A stretch of DNA of 64,000 bases from PNKC01 sp039917655. GTDB lineage: Bacteria > Chloroflexota > Dehalococcoidia > Tepidiformales > Tepidiformaceae. A program made the translations under genes and the position numbers. The stretch is taken from assembly GCA_039917655.1 (NCBI GenBank), contig JBDSJC010000163.1, positions 1 to 64,000 on the forward strand. Direction: 5' to 3'. Below are positions 40,617 through 49,406 of the stretch, piece after piece (position 1 is the first letter of the stretch; the number at the start of each line of letters is the position of its first letter). A model generated the notes under the pieces. The model had not been told where the DNA came from, made no database searches, and saw nothing but the letters and a program-made list of their open reading frames with translations.

Positions 40617-41503
40617 TGCGAATCACCGAGCAATCTCGCCTTTCGAACCAGGTCGATTACCTCAACTCCGCCGCCGAGCGGATGGACCGTATCCAGCAGC
40701 AGTTGGCCACTGGCAAGCGTATCGAGCGCGCCAGCGACGACCCGAGCGGCGCGGCACTGGCGCTTTCGCACCGCAAAGGCATCGCGTTCGAAACGCAGAT
40801 GCGACGCAATATGGAGAACGGCACGGCCTTCCTCAACGTCACCGAGTCCGCCCTCAATGGTGCGACGGAGCTCCTCCAGCGGGCCCGCGAACTCTCGGTG
40901 CAGGCCGCGAACGGCACGAACGGGCCGTCCGAGCGAGCGTCCATCTCGGCCGAGGTCGGGCAGATCATCCAGGGTTTAGCGCAAGTCGGCAACAGCAATT
41001 TCGGCGGCGCGTACATCTTCAGCGGCTTCCAAACTCAGACGGCGGCCTTCCAGCTCACCGGCACCCCTCCCACGGCGATCACCTACCAGGGCGACAGTGG
41101 GCAGCGCATGCACCGCATCTCGGCGCAGGACACGGTGGCCACGAACGTCGTCGGCTCAACAGCGTTCGGATCGATCTTCACGGACCTCATCGCCCTCCGG
41201 GACAACCTCAGCGCGAATGCACCGGTGGCCACAATCAGCGCAGGCATAGCGAACATCGATAGCGCCCTCGACCGCGTGCTACAGGCCCGTGCGGATGTAG
41301 GCGCGCGCGTCAACCGCTTTGAGTCATCCAAGACGCGGTCCGAAGATACTGACACCTCGCTCCAGGGCCTGCGCGCCAACATCGAGGACATTGATCTCGG
41401 CGAAACGATCGTGAGGATGACCGCCCAACAGAACGCTCTGCAGGCGGCCCTGGGGGCGATCGGACGCAACTCCAACAACTCGCTGTTGAACTTCCTGCGC
41501 TAG
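40616..41503 (+). CDS. flgL: Flagellar hook-associated protein 3 FlgL
   Basis: A 295-residue FlgL: flagellin-like N terminus (MRITEQSRLSNQVDYLNSAA, ERMDRIQQQLATGKRIERAS, DDPSGAALAL) and C terminus (LGETIVRMTAQQNALQAALG). Last gene of the cluster; anti-sigma gene converges 24 bases away. Confidence 0.95.
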   Translation: MRITEQSRLSNQVDYLNSAAERMDRIQQQLATGKRIERASDDPSGAALALSHRKGIAFETQMRRNMENGTAFLNVTESALNGATELLQRARELSVQAANGTNGPSERASISAEVGQIIQGLAQVGNSNFGGAYIFSGFQTQTAAFQLTGTPPTAITYQGDSGQRMHRISAQDTVATNVVGSTAFGSIFTDLIALRDNLSANAPVATISAGIANIDSALDRVLQARADVGARVNRFESSKTRSEDTDTSLQGLRANIEDIDLGETIVRMTAQQNALQAALGAIGRNSNNSLLNFLR

Positions 41504-41527
41504 TTCATGGCCGTTAGGCACACTTCC

Positions 41528-42244
41528 CTAAAGTTCGACGGCGACGAACGGGGCCGTGGTCGGCGTTTTCGCGCCGCCGCTGTCTTCGATCGTCAGCGCC
41601 ATGGTACCGAACCGTTCGATTGCATCGCCCGCCGCGATCCAGACCCCGCCGGAGCCTTTGCTGAAAACGGTGCTCGGTTCGGGCTTTCCATCGCGGATGA
41701 ACCACGCCTGGTACGCCTTATCCGCCGGGAGCACAGGGAGGTTCGCGACCCACACGAAGGCCTCTCGCTGGCCGGGCGCTCGTATCAGCGTGACCAATGC
41801 GCCGCCCTGCTCACCGTGCGAGCTGGAGGCGGTGCCCTGGGCGAAGGCCTGCACGAGGCTGGCCTGCCGCCCACTGTCGGTATTCGAAGCTGAACCACCA
41901 AACTGGCTGGCGCCGAACACCGCGCCACTGACCAGCAGGACAGCGGCGGCGGCGGCGATTGCCGTGGCCCACTGCCAGCGCGGGCGGCTCTGAGGAAGGG
42001 CGCGAATCGGACGTGGTTCCGCCGCAATCCGTTCCAGCAGGCCAGTTTTCACGGAGGGCTCCGGGACGATGTCTTCGACGATCAGCGGCAGCAGCGAGGC
42101 GACGCGCTCCATCTGCGAAAGCTCGGCCGAGCAATCCACACAGGTTGCCAGATGGGCGTGCGCTTCCGCGGCTTCGCCCTCAGGGAGCACGCCGAGGGCG
42201 AGCTCCGCCAGGAGGTCCAACGGATGTTCGAAATTCTCAGTCAA
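41528..42244 (-). CDS. Anti-sigma factor, zinc-finger plus RskA domain
   Basis: A 238-residue membrane anti-sigma factor. The N-terminal zinc-binding anti-sigma domain has the H-x3-C-x2-C motif (HAHLATCVDCSAEL), a single membrane helix follows (WATAIAAAAAVLLVSGAVFG), and the extracytoplasmic RskA-type domain ends the protein (REAFVWVANLPVLPADKAYQ, AWFIRDGKPEPSTVFS). The TTG at 42244 overlapping the sigma stop is taken as start; it gives a normal-length N terminus. Pairs with the ECF sigma gene and probably holds it at the membrane until an outside signal triggers release. Confidence 0.88.
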   Translation of the reverse strand: MTENFEHPLDLLAELALGVLPEGEAAEAHAHLATCVDCSAELSQMERVASLLPLIVEDIVPEPSVKTGLLERIAAEPRPIRALPQSRPRWQWATAIAAAAAVLLVSGAVFGASQFGGSASNTDSGRQASLVQAFAQGTASSSHGEQGGALVTLIRAPGQREAFVWVANLPVLPADKAYQAWFIRDGKPEPSTVFSKGSGGVWIAAGDAIERFGTMALTIEDSGGAKTPTTAPFVAVEL

Positions 42245-42812
42245 CCGCCACCAAGCCTTGAGTCTCAAGGACGCCGCCGAGCTTTAAGAGCCCGAGCCGC
42301 AGACGGCTGCGCACCGTTGGCGCGGGCACCCCGAGGATGTTGCCGACCTCCTGGCTGGAGAGGCCGTGGAAGTACACCAATTCGATTGCGCTCCGCTGTT
42401 CGCTGTTGAGCGCCTTGAGCGCTTCGCGGACTTGCGCGCCGAGGATTGCCCGTTCGGCGGTCACGTCAGTCCGTTCGGAATCCGCGAGATCCAACGCGCC
42501 GTCCATGGTGGGCAGTTGAGGGACTCGCCGCCGCCGTCTGCGCAACTCGTCCAGGCAGAGATTGCGGGTGATCGATAGCACCCAGCTGCCGACGCCCGCC
42601 TTCGCCCGGTCGTATTGCCCGGCGTTGCGCCAGACGCGGACGAACGTCTCCTGGACAGCTTCCTCCGAGTCTCCCTCTGCCCCCAGGATGCGAAGCGAGA
42701 AGGCGAAACACTGCCGGTGGAACCGATCGTAGAGCACCGAGAGGGCCGCATCTTGACCGGCCGCGATGGCGAACACGAGGTCGGTGTCTTCTGCCAGCGA
42801 ATAGTCACTCAT
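42237..42812 (-). CDS. ECF RNA polymerase sigma factor (SigK/ECF19-like)
   Basis: A 191-residue extracytoplasmic-function sigma factor: region 2 (VLYDRFHRQCFAFSLRILGA, EEAVQETFVRVWRNAGQYDR, GSWVLSITRNLCLDELRRRR) and region 4 (LNSEQRSAIELVYFHGLSSQ, EVGNILGVPAPTVRSRLRLG). The following gene is its RskA-type anti-sigma factor, overlapping by 8 bases. A TAGATT box lies 6 bases before the ATG. Confidence 0.92.
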   Translation of the reverse strand: MSDYSLAEDTDLVFAIAAGQDAALSVLYDRFHRQCFAFSLRILGAEGDSEEAVQETFVRVWRNAGQYDRAKAGVGSWVLSITRNLCLDELRRRRRRVPQLPTMDGALDLADSERTDVTAERAILGAQVREALKALNSEQRSAIELVYFHGLSSQEVGNILGVPAPTVRSRLRLGLLKLGGVLETQGLVAVD

Positions 42813-42818
42813 TCACCC

Positions 42819-42824
42819 AATCTA
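42819..42824 (-). promoter_or_regulatory. -10 box of leaderless promoter (ECF sigma)
   Basis: TAGATT on the minus strand, 6 bases before the ATG at 42812; no ribosome-binding site. Confidence 0.5.
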
Positions 42825-42897
42825 CGTGGTTGGCGGCCCTTCTGATCACCGGCAAGCTTGCAATCTGTAAACAAATCAGGAGCCTTGTGTGCAGACT

Positions 42898-43110
42898 CTA
42901 CGCGAGCGCATCGTTGGTTGTAAGGAGTGCCTTGAGGCTTTCGATCGACTCGACCGGCCTCGGCCCGAGCGTGTCGAGGGCATCGATCACGTCGTCGTTG
43001 GCGTTCTGCGCGTAGGCCAGGTCCACAAGGTCTCCGCGGTTTGGCGTGAGACCCTGGTCGAACCAGTCTTTCACGAGAGTCTCAACGTCAGACCAGTTTG
43101 CTTTTGCCAC
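42898..43110 (-). CDS. DUF2795-like small protein
   Basis: A 70-residue soluble protein resembling the DUF2795 group found in actinobacteria and Chloroflexota (GDLVDLAYAQNANDDVIDAL, DTLGPRPVESIESLKALL). Function unknown. GTG at 43110 is preferred because AAGGAG lies 6-9 bases upstream; a TTG further up is in frame. Confidence 0.7.
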   Translation of the reverse strand: MAKANWSDVETLVKDWFDQGLTPNRGDLVDLAYAQNANDDVIDALDTLGPRPVESIESLKALLTTNDALA

Positions 43111-43170
43111 GGGAACTCCTTCGCGGGCCAACCAGGCCTGCTGTGTGAGCCTTCGTTGATAGCATCCGGC

Positions 43171-43836
43171 TCAGCGGAAGAGTTCGCCCTTTGGCGGCGC
43201 GTCGTAGTTGATGTACGGCGGCCACAGGGTCTCGAGTTCCGCGCGAATCGGGTCGCCGTCCGGCAGGTAACGGTGGAACTGCGGTTCCACGTCCCGCCGC
43301 GCCCAGCCCTTGCCGATCGTGTCCTTCTTAATTTTGTCCTGGAGCAGCATGATCCCGGTGAGCAGTGATTCTGGCCGTGGCGGGCACCCCGGGACGTACA
43401 CATCAACGGGTAGCAGTGTGTTCACGCCCGGCGTAACGCTGTAGGCGTAAGCAAAAGGGCCACCCATGATCGCGCAGCCGCCCATGGCCAGCGCCCACTT
43501 CGGCTCGGGCATCTGCAGCCAGATTCGGCGCACCGCCGGCGCCATCTTCCAGGTTACCGTGCCGGGCACGATCAACAGATCGGCCTGCCGTGGGGAAGCG
43601 CGGAAGATCTCGGCGCCGAAGCGCGCGAGGTCGTACCGCGGCGTCACCGTCGCGATCATCTCCATGGCGCAGCAGGCGAGCCCGAACATCGCTGGCCAGA
43701 GCGAAGAACGCCGCGCCCAGTTGAGCACCTGGTCAACGCTGGTTACAAGGACGTTCTGCTGGACTTCTTCCTCAACAGCACTGTTGAGGGAGAGGAGTGG
43801 AAGCGGCTGGTAGACCCTGTTCGTCTGCTCGACCAT
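43171..43836 (-). CDS. nuoB: NADH-quinone oxidoreductase subunit B (orphan)
   Basis: A 221-residue NuoB/PSST subunit holding cluster N2. The four cluster ligands are GLACCAMEM (Cys55-Cys56), [10 protein letters not shown] and VPGCPPRPE. The text deviates slightly from the usual: GTVTWKMAP for GTVTYKMAP and GGCAIMGG for GACA.SGG. A 15-30 residue N-terminal extension is present. ATG at 43836 fits the TAGACT box 8 bases upstream. No other complex I gene is nearby, so the gene is separate from the main nuo operon or a second-copy subunit. Confidence 0.9.
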   Translation of the reverse strand: MVEQTNRVYQPLPLLSLNSAVEEEVQQNVLVTSVDQVLNWARRSSLWPAMFGLACCAMEMIATVTPRYDLARFGAEIFRASPRQADLLIVPGTVTWKMAPAVRRIWLQMPEPKWALAMGGCAIMGGPFAYAYSVTPGVNTLLPVDVYVPGCPPRPESLLTGIMLLQDKIKKDTIGKGWARRDVEPQFHRYLPDGDPIRAELETLWPPYINYDAPPKGELFR

Positions 43837-43844
43837 GTTCGTGC

Positions 43845-43850
43845 AGTCTA
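43845..43850 (-). promoter_or_regulatory. -10 box near nuoB start
   Basis: TAGACT on the minus strand, 8 bases before the ATG at 43836; no Shine-Dalgarno sequence, so transcription would begin at or just before the start codon. Confidence 0.45.
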
Positions 43851-43902
43851 TCACAAGCCCCGCGACGGTTCGCGAGTGGGGCCAGGGATGGACAGCTCTC
43901 CT

Positions 43903-44106
43903 TTAGCGGCGGCTCATGTGCATCTGGCCGTCGTTGATCGGCTCGTCGATGTAGAGCTCGCCGTTGCGGATTTTGATGTTGTAGCCGCAGTCCGGATTCG
44001 TGCAGACCCACGCCTTGAAATGGATCGGAGCGCCCTGGCTACCGAAATCCGAGAACGGCACCAGATCACCATCATCACACTTACGACATTTCGGAAACTG
44101 ATACAT
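43903..44106 (-). CDS. Small zinc-ribbon protein
   Basis: A 67-residue protein with two cysteine pairs, PKCRKCDDG and CTNPDCGYN, about 24 residues apart, and a C-terminal NIKIRNGELYIDEPINDGQM. ATG at 44106 is preferred over one at 44112, because only the former has AGGGGAG at a proper distance. Function unknown. Confidence 0.75.
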   Translation of the reverse strand: MYQFPKCRKCDDGDLVPFSDFGSQGAPIHFKAWVCTNPDCGYNIKIRNGELYIDEPINDGQMHMSRR

Positions 44107-44190
44107 CCCCATCTCCCCTTGCAGCGCCGGAATACTACCAGCCGGTCTTTACGGGAGCAATTCGGCGCAGGGCGAAGGGAGCGGGTGGGG

Positions 44191-45051
44191 CTATTCCTGG
44201 ATGTCGCGGCGCTGAAACCGCCAGAAGACCGTGAGCACGAAGATGGCGATCCAGATGGCGAGCACGACGCCCCCCCGCCACACCGGTGGACCGGTATCGG
44301 GGATCGAAAATGGGCCGCCTTCCCCGCTGCGGCCAAGCACCCCGTTCGCGCGCATCACGGCATCGCCGTTGATGTTGAACAGCGCCTCTGGCACGTGCGA
44401 AAGGAAGCCCCGAGCGTTGTTCAGCAGGCTGGTGAAGATCCCTTCGATGAAGTAGAAGCCCAACGAAGCGCCGACCGCCTGGCCAGCGGAACGCCACTGC
44501 GTGGCGAAGACCAGCGACATAAAGACGAAGGGGAGGATCACGAAGCTGGTCCGCCCCGCACTCGCAAAGATGTCCACGACTCGGGCCGCGCTGAACGTGC
44601 CAAAGGGAAGCTGATAGAGCTGGCTGAACCATGCGCTGCAGATCATCGCCACGATGAAGCAGAGCGCCACCGTCAGCAGCGTGAACGCGAGGCTCGAAAC
44701 GACCTTCGCAAAGATGAAGTGCCAGCGCTTTACGCCCCGTCCGGTAACCACCCCGACGGTTCGCCAGTCGTATTCGTTGCCCATCATGGTGCCGGTGAAG
44801 ATCACGCAGACCAGCGTCGCAAAGAATCGTTCGAGCGCGAAGCCGTAAGGCACAACGTTCTTGAACGACATGCCGTCCTTGAGCGCCAACAGACGCACCA
44901 ATCCGTTGACGCCGGGGTCCGGTCCGTCGCGGATACGCAGCCAGAGGATGACGTAGAAGAGGGCGGTTAGCCCCATGGCGGCGGCGAGCAGGATGTAGGT
45001 CATCCGGCGGTGGGAGACTTTGAACCACTCAGCGCGAAGGGCGTCAGCCAT
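44191..45051 (-). CDS. ABC-2 type transporter permease
   Basis: A 286-residue permease with six predicted membrane helices, beginning ADALRAEWFKVSHRRMTYIL, a typical ABC-2 permease opening in which the protein N terminus is cytoplasmic. The central region GVVTGRGVKRWHFIFAKVVS matches family sequences. The ATG at 45051 has GGTGA 8 bases before it; a GTG 12 bases earlier is possible. Overlaps the ATPase gene end. Export substrate unknown (drug, lipid or peptide). Confidence 0.85.
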   Translation of the reverse strand: MADALRAEWFKVSHRRMTYILLAAAMGLTALFYVILWLRIRDGPDPGVNGLVRLLALKDGMSFKNVVPYGFALERFFATLVCVIFTGTMMGNEYDWRTVGVVTGRGVKRWHFIFAKVVSSLAFTLLTVALCFIVAMICSAWFSQLYQLPFGTFSAARVVDIFASAGRTSFVILPFVFMSLVFATQWRSAGQAVGASLGFYFIEGIFTSLLNNARGFLSHVPEALFNINGDAVMRANGVLGRSGEGGPFSIPDTGPPVWRGGVVLAIWIAIFVLTVFWRFQRRDIQE

Positions 45052-45958
45052 GGGCCGGCTCACCGGTCAGTTCGAAGAAAACATCTTCGAGACTGGTGCG
45101 GATCGGGCGGATCACTGAAGCGTACTGCCCGCCCGCGGACAGCAGCCGGTTAATCGCTTCCCCCTGCTCGCCGGCGCCCTCGATCAGGAGTACGCCGTCG
45201 GATCGCGAAAGGCTCGCGGCCCATTGCGAACCGCGCAGAAGTGCCTCGCTCGCCGCCATGTCCGGAACGCGAATCTCAAGCCGGGTGCGCGTCCCAATCA
45301 GGTCCTTAGTCCGCCCTTGCGCAACGACTCGCCCCTTCTGAAAGATGGTCACCGCGTCGCAAACCTGCTCCACCTCATAGAGCAGGTGGCTGCAGAGGAC
45401 GATCGTGCGGCCTTCGGCGGCCAACTCCGGGATCAGGGCGCGCACTTCTCGGGTGCCCTGGGGGTCCAACCCGTTCGTCGGTTCGTCCAGAACGATCAAC
45501 TCAGGGTCGTTGAGGATCGCCGCGGCGATGCCCAGGCGTTGCTTCATCCCGAGCGAGTAGTTCTTGAACCGCCGGTGCGCCGCCTCGGAGAGGTTCACGC
45601 GTTCGAGAGTGTGTTCGATGGTCGAGTTCGTGGGGCCGGGTGTGTACTTCGCCAGCAGCTTGAGGTTGTCGCGACCGGAAAGGTACGGCACGAAGGCGGG
45701 CGTTTCGACTACCGCCCCGACACGTTTGAGCAGAGACGAGGAGTCGTGCTTCAGCGGCTTGCCGAAGAGCTTCACTTCGCCCTTATCCGGCTTCGCCAGC
45801 CCAAGCAGCATTCGAACCGTGGTTGATTTGCCCGATCCGTTGGGTCCAAGCGCGCCATACACGCGCCCGCGTTCCACCACCAGGTCCACCTGATCGACGG
45901 CCACAACCTCGCCGTATGCCTTCCGCAGCCCGTGGGCCTCAATGACGTAGTCAGGCAT
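45044..45958 (-). CDS. ABC transporter ATP-binding protein
   Basis: A 304-residue ATPase with Walker A (GPNGSGKSTTV), signature (YSLGMKQRLGIAAAIL), Walker B (PELIVLDEPTNGLDP) and switch histidine (TIVLCSHLLYE). The C-terminal 90 residues are the extension typical of drug/bacitracin-type ABC-2 exporters. It pairs with the permease downstream. Confidence 0.93.
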   Translation of the reverse strand: MPDYVIEAHGLRKAYGEVVAVDQVDLVVERGRVYGALGPNGSGKSTTVRMLLGLAKPDKGEVKLFGKPLKHDSSSLLKRVGAVVETPAFVPYLSGRDNLKLLAKYTPGPTNSTIEHTLERVNLSEAAHRRFKNYSLGMKQRLGIAAAILNDPELIVLDEPTNGLDPQGTREVRALIPELAAEGRTIVLCSHLLYEVEQVCDAVTIFQKGRVVAQGRTKDLIGTRTRLEIRVPDMAASEALLRGSQWAASLSRSDGVLLIEGAGEQGEAINRLLSAGGQYASVIRPIRTSLEDVFFELTGEPAHG

Positions 45959-45982
45959 GCGGTGGTCTCAGGGGGTGGTTTC

Positions 45983-46444
45983 TCACGAGGAGGCAGCGGC
46001 CTTTTCGGCTGCTTTCAAGTCGTGTTCAAGCAGCTTGAAGTCTGACTCCGGGATCTCGTGCAGATTGCCCTGGTAGGCGAGCGTCCAGTTTGCCCGCGGC
46101 CATTTCTGCGTCCATTCGAACCGGTCGTGGTATGGCTCGGCGTCCAGCCAGTGCGATTCGCCGGGAGTGACCACGGGCTCGATATCCGCGCGGTAGGGGT
46201 ACAACTCGTCTGGCTTCTTGGAATTGTGCCAGATGCGAGTGCGCTCTTCGGCGACGTTCGAGGTGACCCGCGCAATCGCGCCAAACTGCTTCTTGCCAGT
46301 GATGTAAAAGGCGAGCAGATCTCCCGGTACGATCTTGTGCGCCATCACCCGCCGGGTGCTCTTGAAACCCTGTCGCGTAAAACCCATCTCGCGCGTTTTT
46401 TCGAACACTTCAGGTCCGCCGACGACAATCCAATAACGTGGCAT
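45983..46444 (-). CDS. EVE domain-containing protein
   Basis: A 153-residue EVE-domain protein, a PUA-like fold thought to bind modified DNA or RNA bases. YWIVVGGPEVFEKTREMGF, AHKIVPGDLLAFYITGKKQF and GAIARVTSN are characteristic. GGAGGG 5 bases before the ATG. Stand-alone EVE proteins occur near defence and RNA-modification genes; here the neighbours are an ABC exporter and ribD. Confidence 0.82.
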   Translation of the reverse strand: MPRYWIVVGGPEVFEKTREMGFTRQGFKSTRRVMAHKIVPGDLLAFYITGKKQFGAIARVTSNVAEERTRIWHNSKKPDELYPYRADIEPVVTPGESHWLDAEPYHDRFEWTQKWPRANWTLAYQGNLHEIPESDFKLLEHDLKAAEKAAASS

Positions 46445-46556
46445 GTGCCCTCCAATGTTGACAGACGAAAGGGAAAGACCGCGATTAGGTTCCCGATCCC
46501 CTCCGTTCCATGTGATATTCGCAGGGGCCGCCCGCCGCTGAGCCGAGTCGAGACGT

Positions 46557-47669
46557 TTAGGATGCGAGCCGCGGAGACCAGTGCCCGGTGTTCCCGCGAA
46601 TGAGCACGTCGGGGGGCAGCTGCTCCACTAGCACATCTGAGAGGCGGAGCGCGTCGGTCATCGAGCGATTGCCGAGGCCCCCGATCGCTGGCAGGCCGTC
46701 GCCGCCAATGAGCGTGGGGGCGACATAAGCCCACACTTCGTCCGCATGACTGCCCGTCAGCAAGGAACCGAGCAGAGTCCCGCCACCCTCCGCCCAGATC
46801 GAGCCCACATTCCTCTGGCCGAGGGCTGAGAGCAGTTGGCCGAGGTTGACTCCGCGCTCCTCCGCTTCGCATTCGATGAGCGTTGCCCCTCGGCCAACCA
46901 TCGCCTGCCTCCAATCGCGCGGCGCCGCCTGGGAAGTCGCGATGATCACTGTGCCCGGCTGACCGAAGAGCGCCGCCCCGGCTGCTGTGCGTCCCCGCGA
47001 GTCAAGGATGATTCTCACGGGCTGCCGCGCCGCCAGTTCGCCGCCGGGCCGGGCGGTGAGCGAGGGGTCATCGGAGAGCACTGTGCCGCTGCCGATCATC
47101 ACTGCGTCCACCCACGCCCTTTGCTGGTGTGAGTGCTCGCGAGCTGCTTGGCCCGTGATCCACTTGGAATCTCCGTTGATGGTGGCCGTGCGGCCATCAA
47201 GGCTCGCCGCGAACTTGGTGATCACATACGGGAGACCTGTCTGGGTGTGTTTCAAGAACGGCCGGATCAACTGTACGGCGTCTTCGCGCCCATCGCCGAC
47301 CTCCGCCGTGATGCCCGCTTCGCGAAGCATCGCCACGCCGCGGCCAGCGACCCTGGGGTCGGGGTCCAGCATCGCGACCACGACTCGCCGGACGCCTGAC
47401 TCGACAATCGCCTGGGCGCAGGACGGGGTGCGCTTGCCCTCGAACGGGGCGCATGGCTCGAGCGTCACGTACAGTTCCGCACCACGGGCGTCTTGACCGC
47501 GCAGGGCGGCAGCTTCGGCGTGGTCACCGCCGGGTGGGGAGGTCGCGCGTTGAGCGATAACGTCATCCCCACGCACAAGCACCGCCCCCACCCAGGGGTT
47601 CGAAACGGTGATTCCGCGCGCGGAAGCGGCGGCTTCGAGGGCGAGCTGCATGAAACGAGAAGGCGCCAC
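46557..47669 (-). CDS. ribD: Riboflavin biosynthesis deaminase/reductase
   Basis: A 370-residue bifunctional enzyme. The N-terminal deaminase has the zinc-binding GGDHAEAAALRG and TLEPCAPFEGKRTPSCAQAI motifs, and the C-terminal reductase has FAASLDGRTATINGDSKWIT, NAQRAWVDAVMIGSGTVL-type and EGGGTLLGSLL motifs. It converts the pyrimidine deaminase substrate to ArPP in flavin synthesis. GTG start near a TAGACT box. Other rib genes are not here. Confidence 0.92.
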   Translation of the reverse strand: MAPSRFMQLALEAAASARGITVSNPWVGAVLVRGDDVIAQRATSPPGGDHAEAAALRGQDARGAELYVTLEPCAPFEGKRTPSCAQAIVESGVRRVVVAMLDPDPRVAGRGVAMLREAGITAEVGDGREDAVQLIRPFLKHTQTGLPYVITKFAASLDGRTATINGDSKWITGQAAREHSHQQRAWVDAVMIGSGTVLSDDPSLTARPGGELAARQPVRIILDSRGRTAAGAALFGQPGTVIIATSQAAPRDWRQAMVGRGATLIECEAEERGVNLGQLLSALGQRNVGSIWAEGGGTLLGSLLTGSHADEVWAYVAPTLIGGDGLPAIGGLGNRSMTDALRLSDVLVEQLPPDVLIRGNTGHWSPRLAS

Positions 47670-47676
47670 GCCCCCA

Positions 47677-47682
47677 AGTCTA
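47677..47682 (-). promoter_or_regulatory. -10 box of leaderless promoter (ribD)
   Basis: TAGACT on the minus strand, 7 bases before the GTG at 47669. No ribosome-binding site and no FMN riboswitch seen. Confidence 0.5.
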
Positions 47683-47706
47683 GCGAGCGGGGTTCGCTAC
47701 TGGCAG

Positions 47707-48492
47707 CTACCGCGCGATCAGCGGTGCGCCTCCGAGGTGCGCGCCGGCGTCGACGATCAGTATCTCGCCGGTAATCAGGTCCGCCCCCTCCACAAACCAG
47801 ACGGCCGCCTGCGCCATATCCTCGGGAGTGCCGGCCTTGCGCAATGGCGTGTTGCGTTCCTGCGCCGCTTTGGCCGCCTCGTACACATCGTCGCCCATCC
47901 CGCCACGCAGCCAACGGCCCTGGATGAAGCCCGGGCAGATGGTGTTGACACGGATTTCGGGGCCTAGCGCCCTGGCGAGCGAGAGGGTCATCGTGTTCAA
48001 CGCGCCTTTCGATGCGGTATAGGCGATCGAGCTGCCTACTCCCATCACGCCGGCAATCGACGAGACGTTCACAATTGCGCCGCGGCCCGCAGCTTTCATG
48101 TGCGGCGTGACGGCGCGGGTCATCTGGAACGGCCCGATCACGTTGACGGCGTAGATCCGCTGGAAGTCCTCGGCGTCGAGACCTTCAAGGTCCGCGTGGT
48201 TGACGAACTGCGTGGTGCCTGCGTTGTTGATAAGCGCGTCTATCCGGCCCCACTTCTCGAACGCGGCGGCGGCCATCCGCCGACAATCTTCGTCCTTCGA
48301 AACGTCCGCCTGACAGAGCATCACCTCCACGCCTAGCGCCTCGCATGCCGCCGCGGATTGCTTCGCCTCGGCCTCGCTCTTCGTGTAGTTGATGACCACG
48401 TTGCAGCCTTTACCCGCCAGCATCTTCGCCGCCGCTGCGCCAACCCCCGTCGCCGAACCGGTGACGATCGTCACTCCGCCTTTGATCTCCAT
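47707..48492 (-). CDS. Short-chain dehydrogenase/reductase
   Basis: A 261-residue classical SDR: cofactor loop TGSATGVGAAAA, NNAG at INNAGTTQF, catalytic Ser-x12-Tyr-x3-Lys (VNVSSIAGVM, IAYTASKGAL) and a C-terminal GEILIVDAGAHLGG. Substrate unknown (3-oxoacyl-ACP/CoA or alcohol). The TAGACT at 48524-48529 would give a leader of about 25 bases. Confidence 0.9.
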   Translation of the reverse strand: MEIKGGVTIVTGSATGVGAAAAKMLAGKGCNVVINYTKSEAEAKQSAAACEALGVEVMLCQADVSKDEDCRRMAAAAFEKWGRIDALINNAGTTQFVNHADLEGLDAEDFQRIYAVNVIGPFQMTRAVTPHMKAAGRGAIVNVSSIAGVMGVGSSIAYTASKGALNTMTLSLARALGPEIRVNTICPGFIQGRWLRGGMGDDVYEAAKAAQERNTPLRKAGTPEDMAQAAVWFVEGADLITGEILIVDAGAHLGGAPLIAR

Positions 48493-48585
48493 CAATGTGC
48501 CTGCCTTCTGCCTTGGTGGCCGAAGTCTACCCGTAGCGGCGGCGCGCGGCACGTCAACCGGTGTGAGCGCGGAGAGCGATTCGTA

Positions 48586-48591
48586 TACACT
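48586..48591 (+). promoter_or_regulatory. -10 box of leaderless promoter (HicB/DinB-like gene)
   Basis: TACACT lies 6 bases before the ATG at 48598 and there is no ribosome-binding site close to that ATG. Supports 48598 over the in-frame ATG at 48634. Confidence 0.5.
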
Positions 48592-48597
48592 CCAGCG

Positions 48598-49335
48598 ATG
48601 TCCCGCTGGCAGCGTCACGGAGAACAACGATCGATGCCGGTGGGCGTGGAACGCGGCCGCGATGGCTTCGCATCGGCCTGGGCCCTTGACCTCCCCGGCT
48701 GCTACGCCCTCATCCCCCCGGGCGTAGACGTGATCGAGCGCATGAACATCGCCATGCTCGAATTCACCACATGGGCCCACCATCGTTCCGCCGACCGTGC
48801 AGTCATCGACGATAACTCCCTCCAGATCGTCCAGACGGTCGATACCGGTGACGACCTGCGGGGGGGCGACAGCACGGCTTTCTTCGTTCACGATGCCGAG
48901 CCTCCCGGCCCGAAGGAGTTCCCGCTCTGGGCCAACCCGCACGACCGCGCCCTCGATGAACTCCGGGACCTCGCACTGTCCCTCCCCGCGGCGCTTCAGG
49001 ACCACCGTCTGGATGCGGAAGGCAGAACGCTCATCGGCGTTGTCCAACACTGCGCCGCCACCGAGCGGTTCTACGCGGGCCAACTCCGGGAAGGCGGCAT
49101 GCCGGCCCCCAGGGGTGGCCCGGACCCCTCTCTGCGCGAACTACAGGACGCGCACATGTGGATGCAACAGGTGGTCTGCGACGTGCCCCCGGCCCTGCGC
49201 GTCAAACGAGCGTCGTCCGCCCTGCACGAATTTGAGGAGTGGTCGGTGCGCAAAGTCATGCGCCGCTCCATCTGGCACCTTCGCTATCACACCTGGGAGT
49301 TGCGCCGGGCGATCGGCGGGATCTGGCTCGATTGA
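48598..49335 (+). CDS. HicB-like domain plus DinB-like domain protein
   Basis: A 245-residue protein with two parts. Residues about 13-60 resemble a HicB-type fold (GFASAWALDLPGCYALIPPG, then a helix). From about 120 a DinB-like helical bundle follows, with the histidines TLIGVVQHCAATERFYAG and RSIWHLRYHTWELRRAIG at the metal-site positions. Start at 48598 follows from the -10 box; 48634 has a weak GGAGA. No HicA toxin is next to it, so an antitoxin role is doubtful. Function unknown. Confidence 0.65.
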   Translation: MSRWQRHGEQRSMPVGVERGRDGFASAWALDLPGCYALIPPGVDVIERMNIAMLEFTTWAHHRSADRAVIDDNSLQIVQTVDTGDDLRGGDSTAFFVHDAEPPGPKEFPLWANPHDRALDELRDLALSLPAALQDHRLDAEGRTLIGVVQHCAATERFYAGQLREGGMPAPRGGPDPSLRELQDAHMWMQQVVCDVPPALRVKRASSALHEFEEWSVRKVMRRSIWHLRYHTWELRRAIGGIWLD

Positions 49336-49406
49336 GCCGGCCATCCCGTTTGACACCGGTTTACCGCTCGGAAACAATCCCGGTGCTTGAGAAAGTGGAG
49401 GCGACC

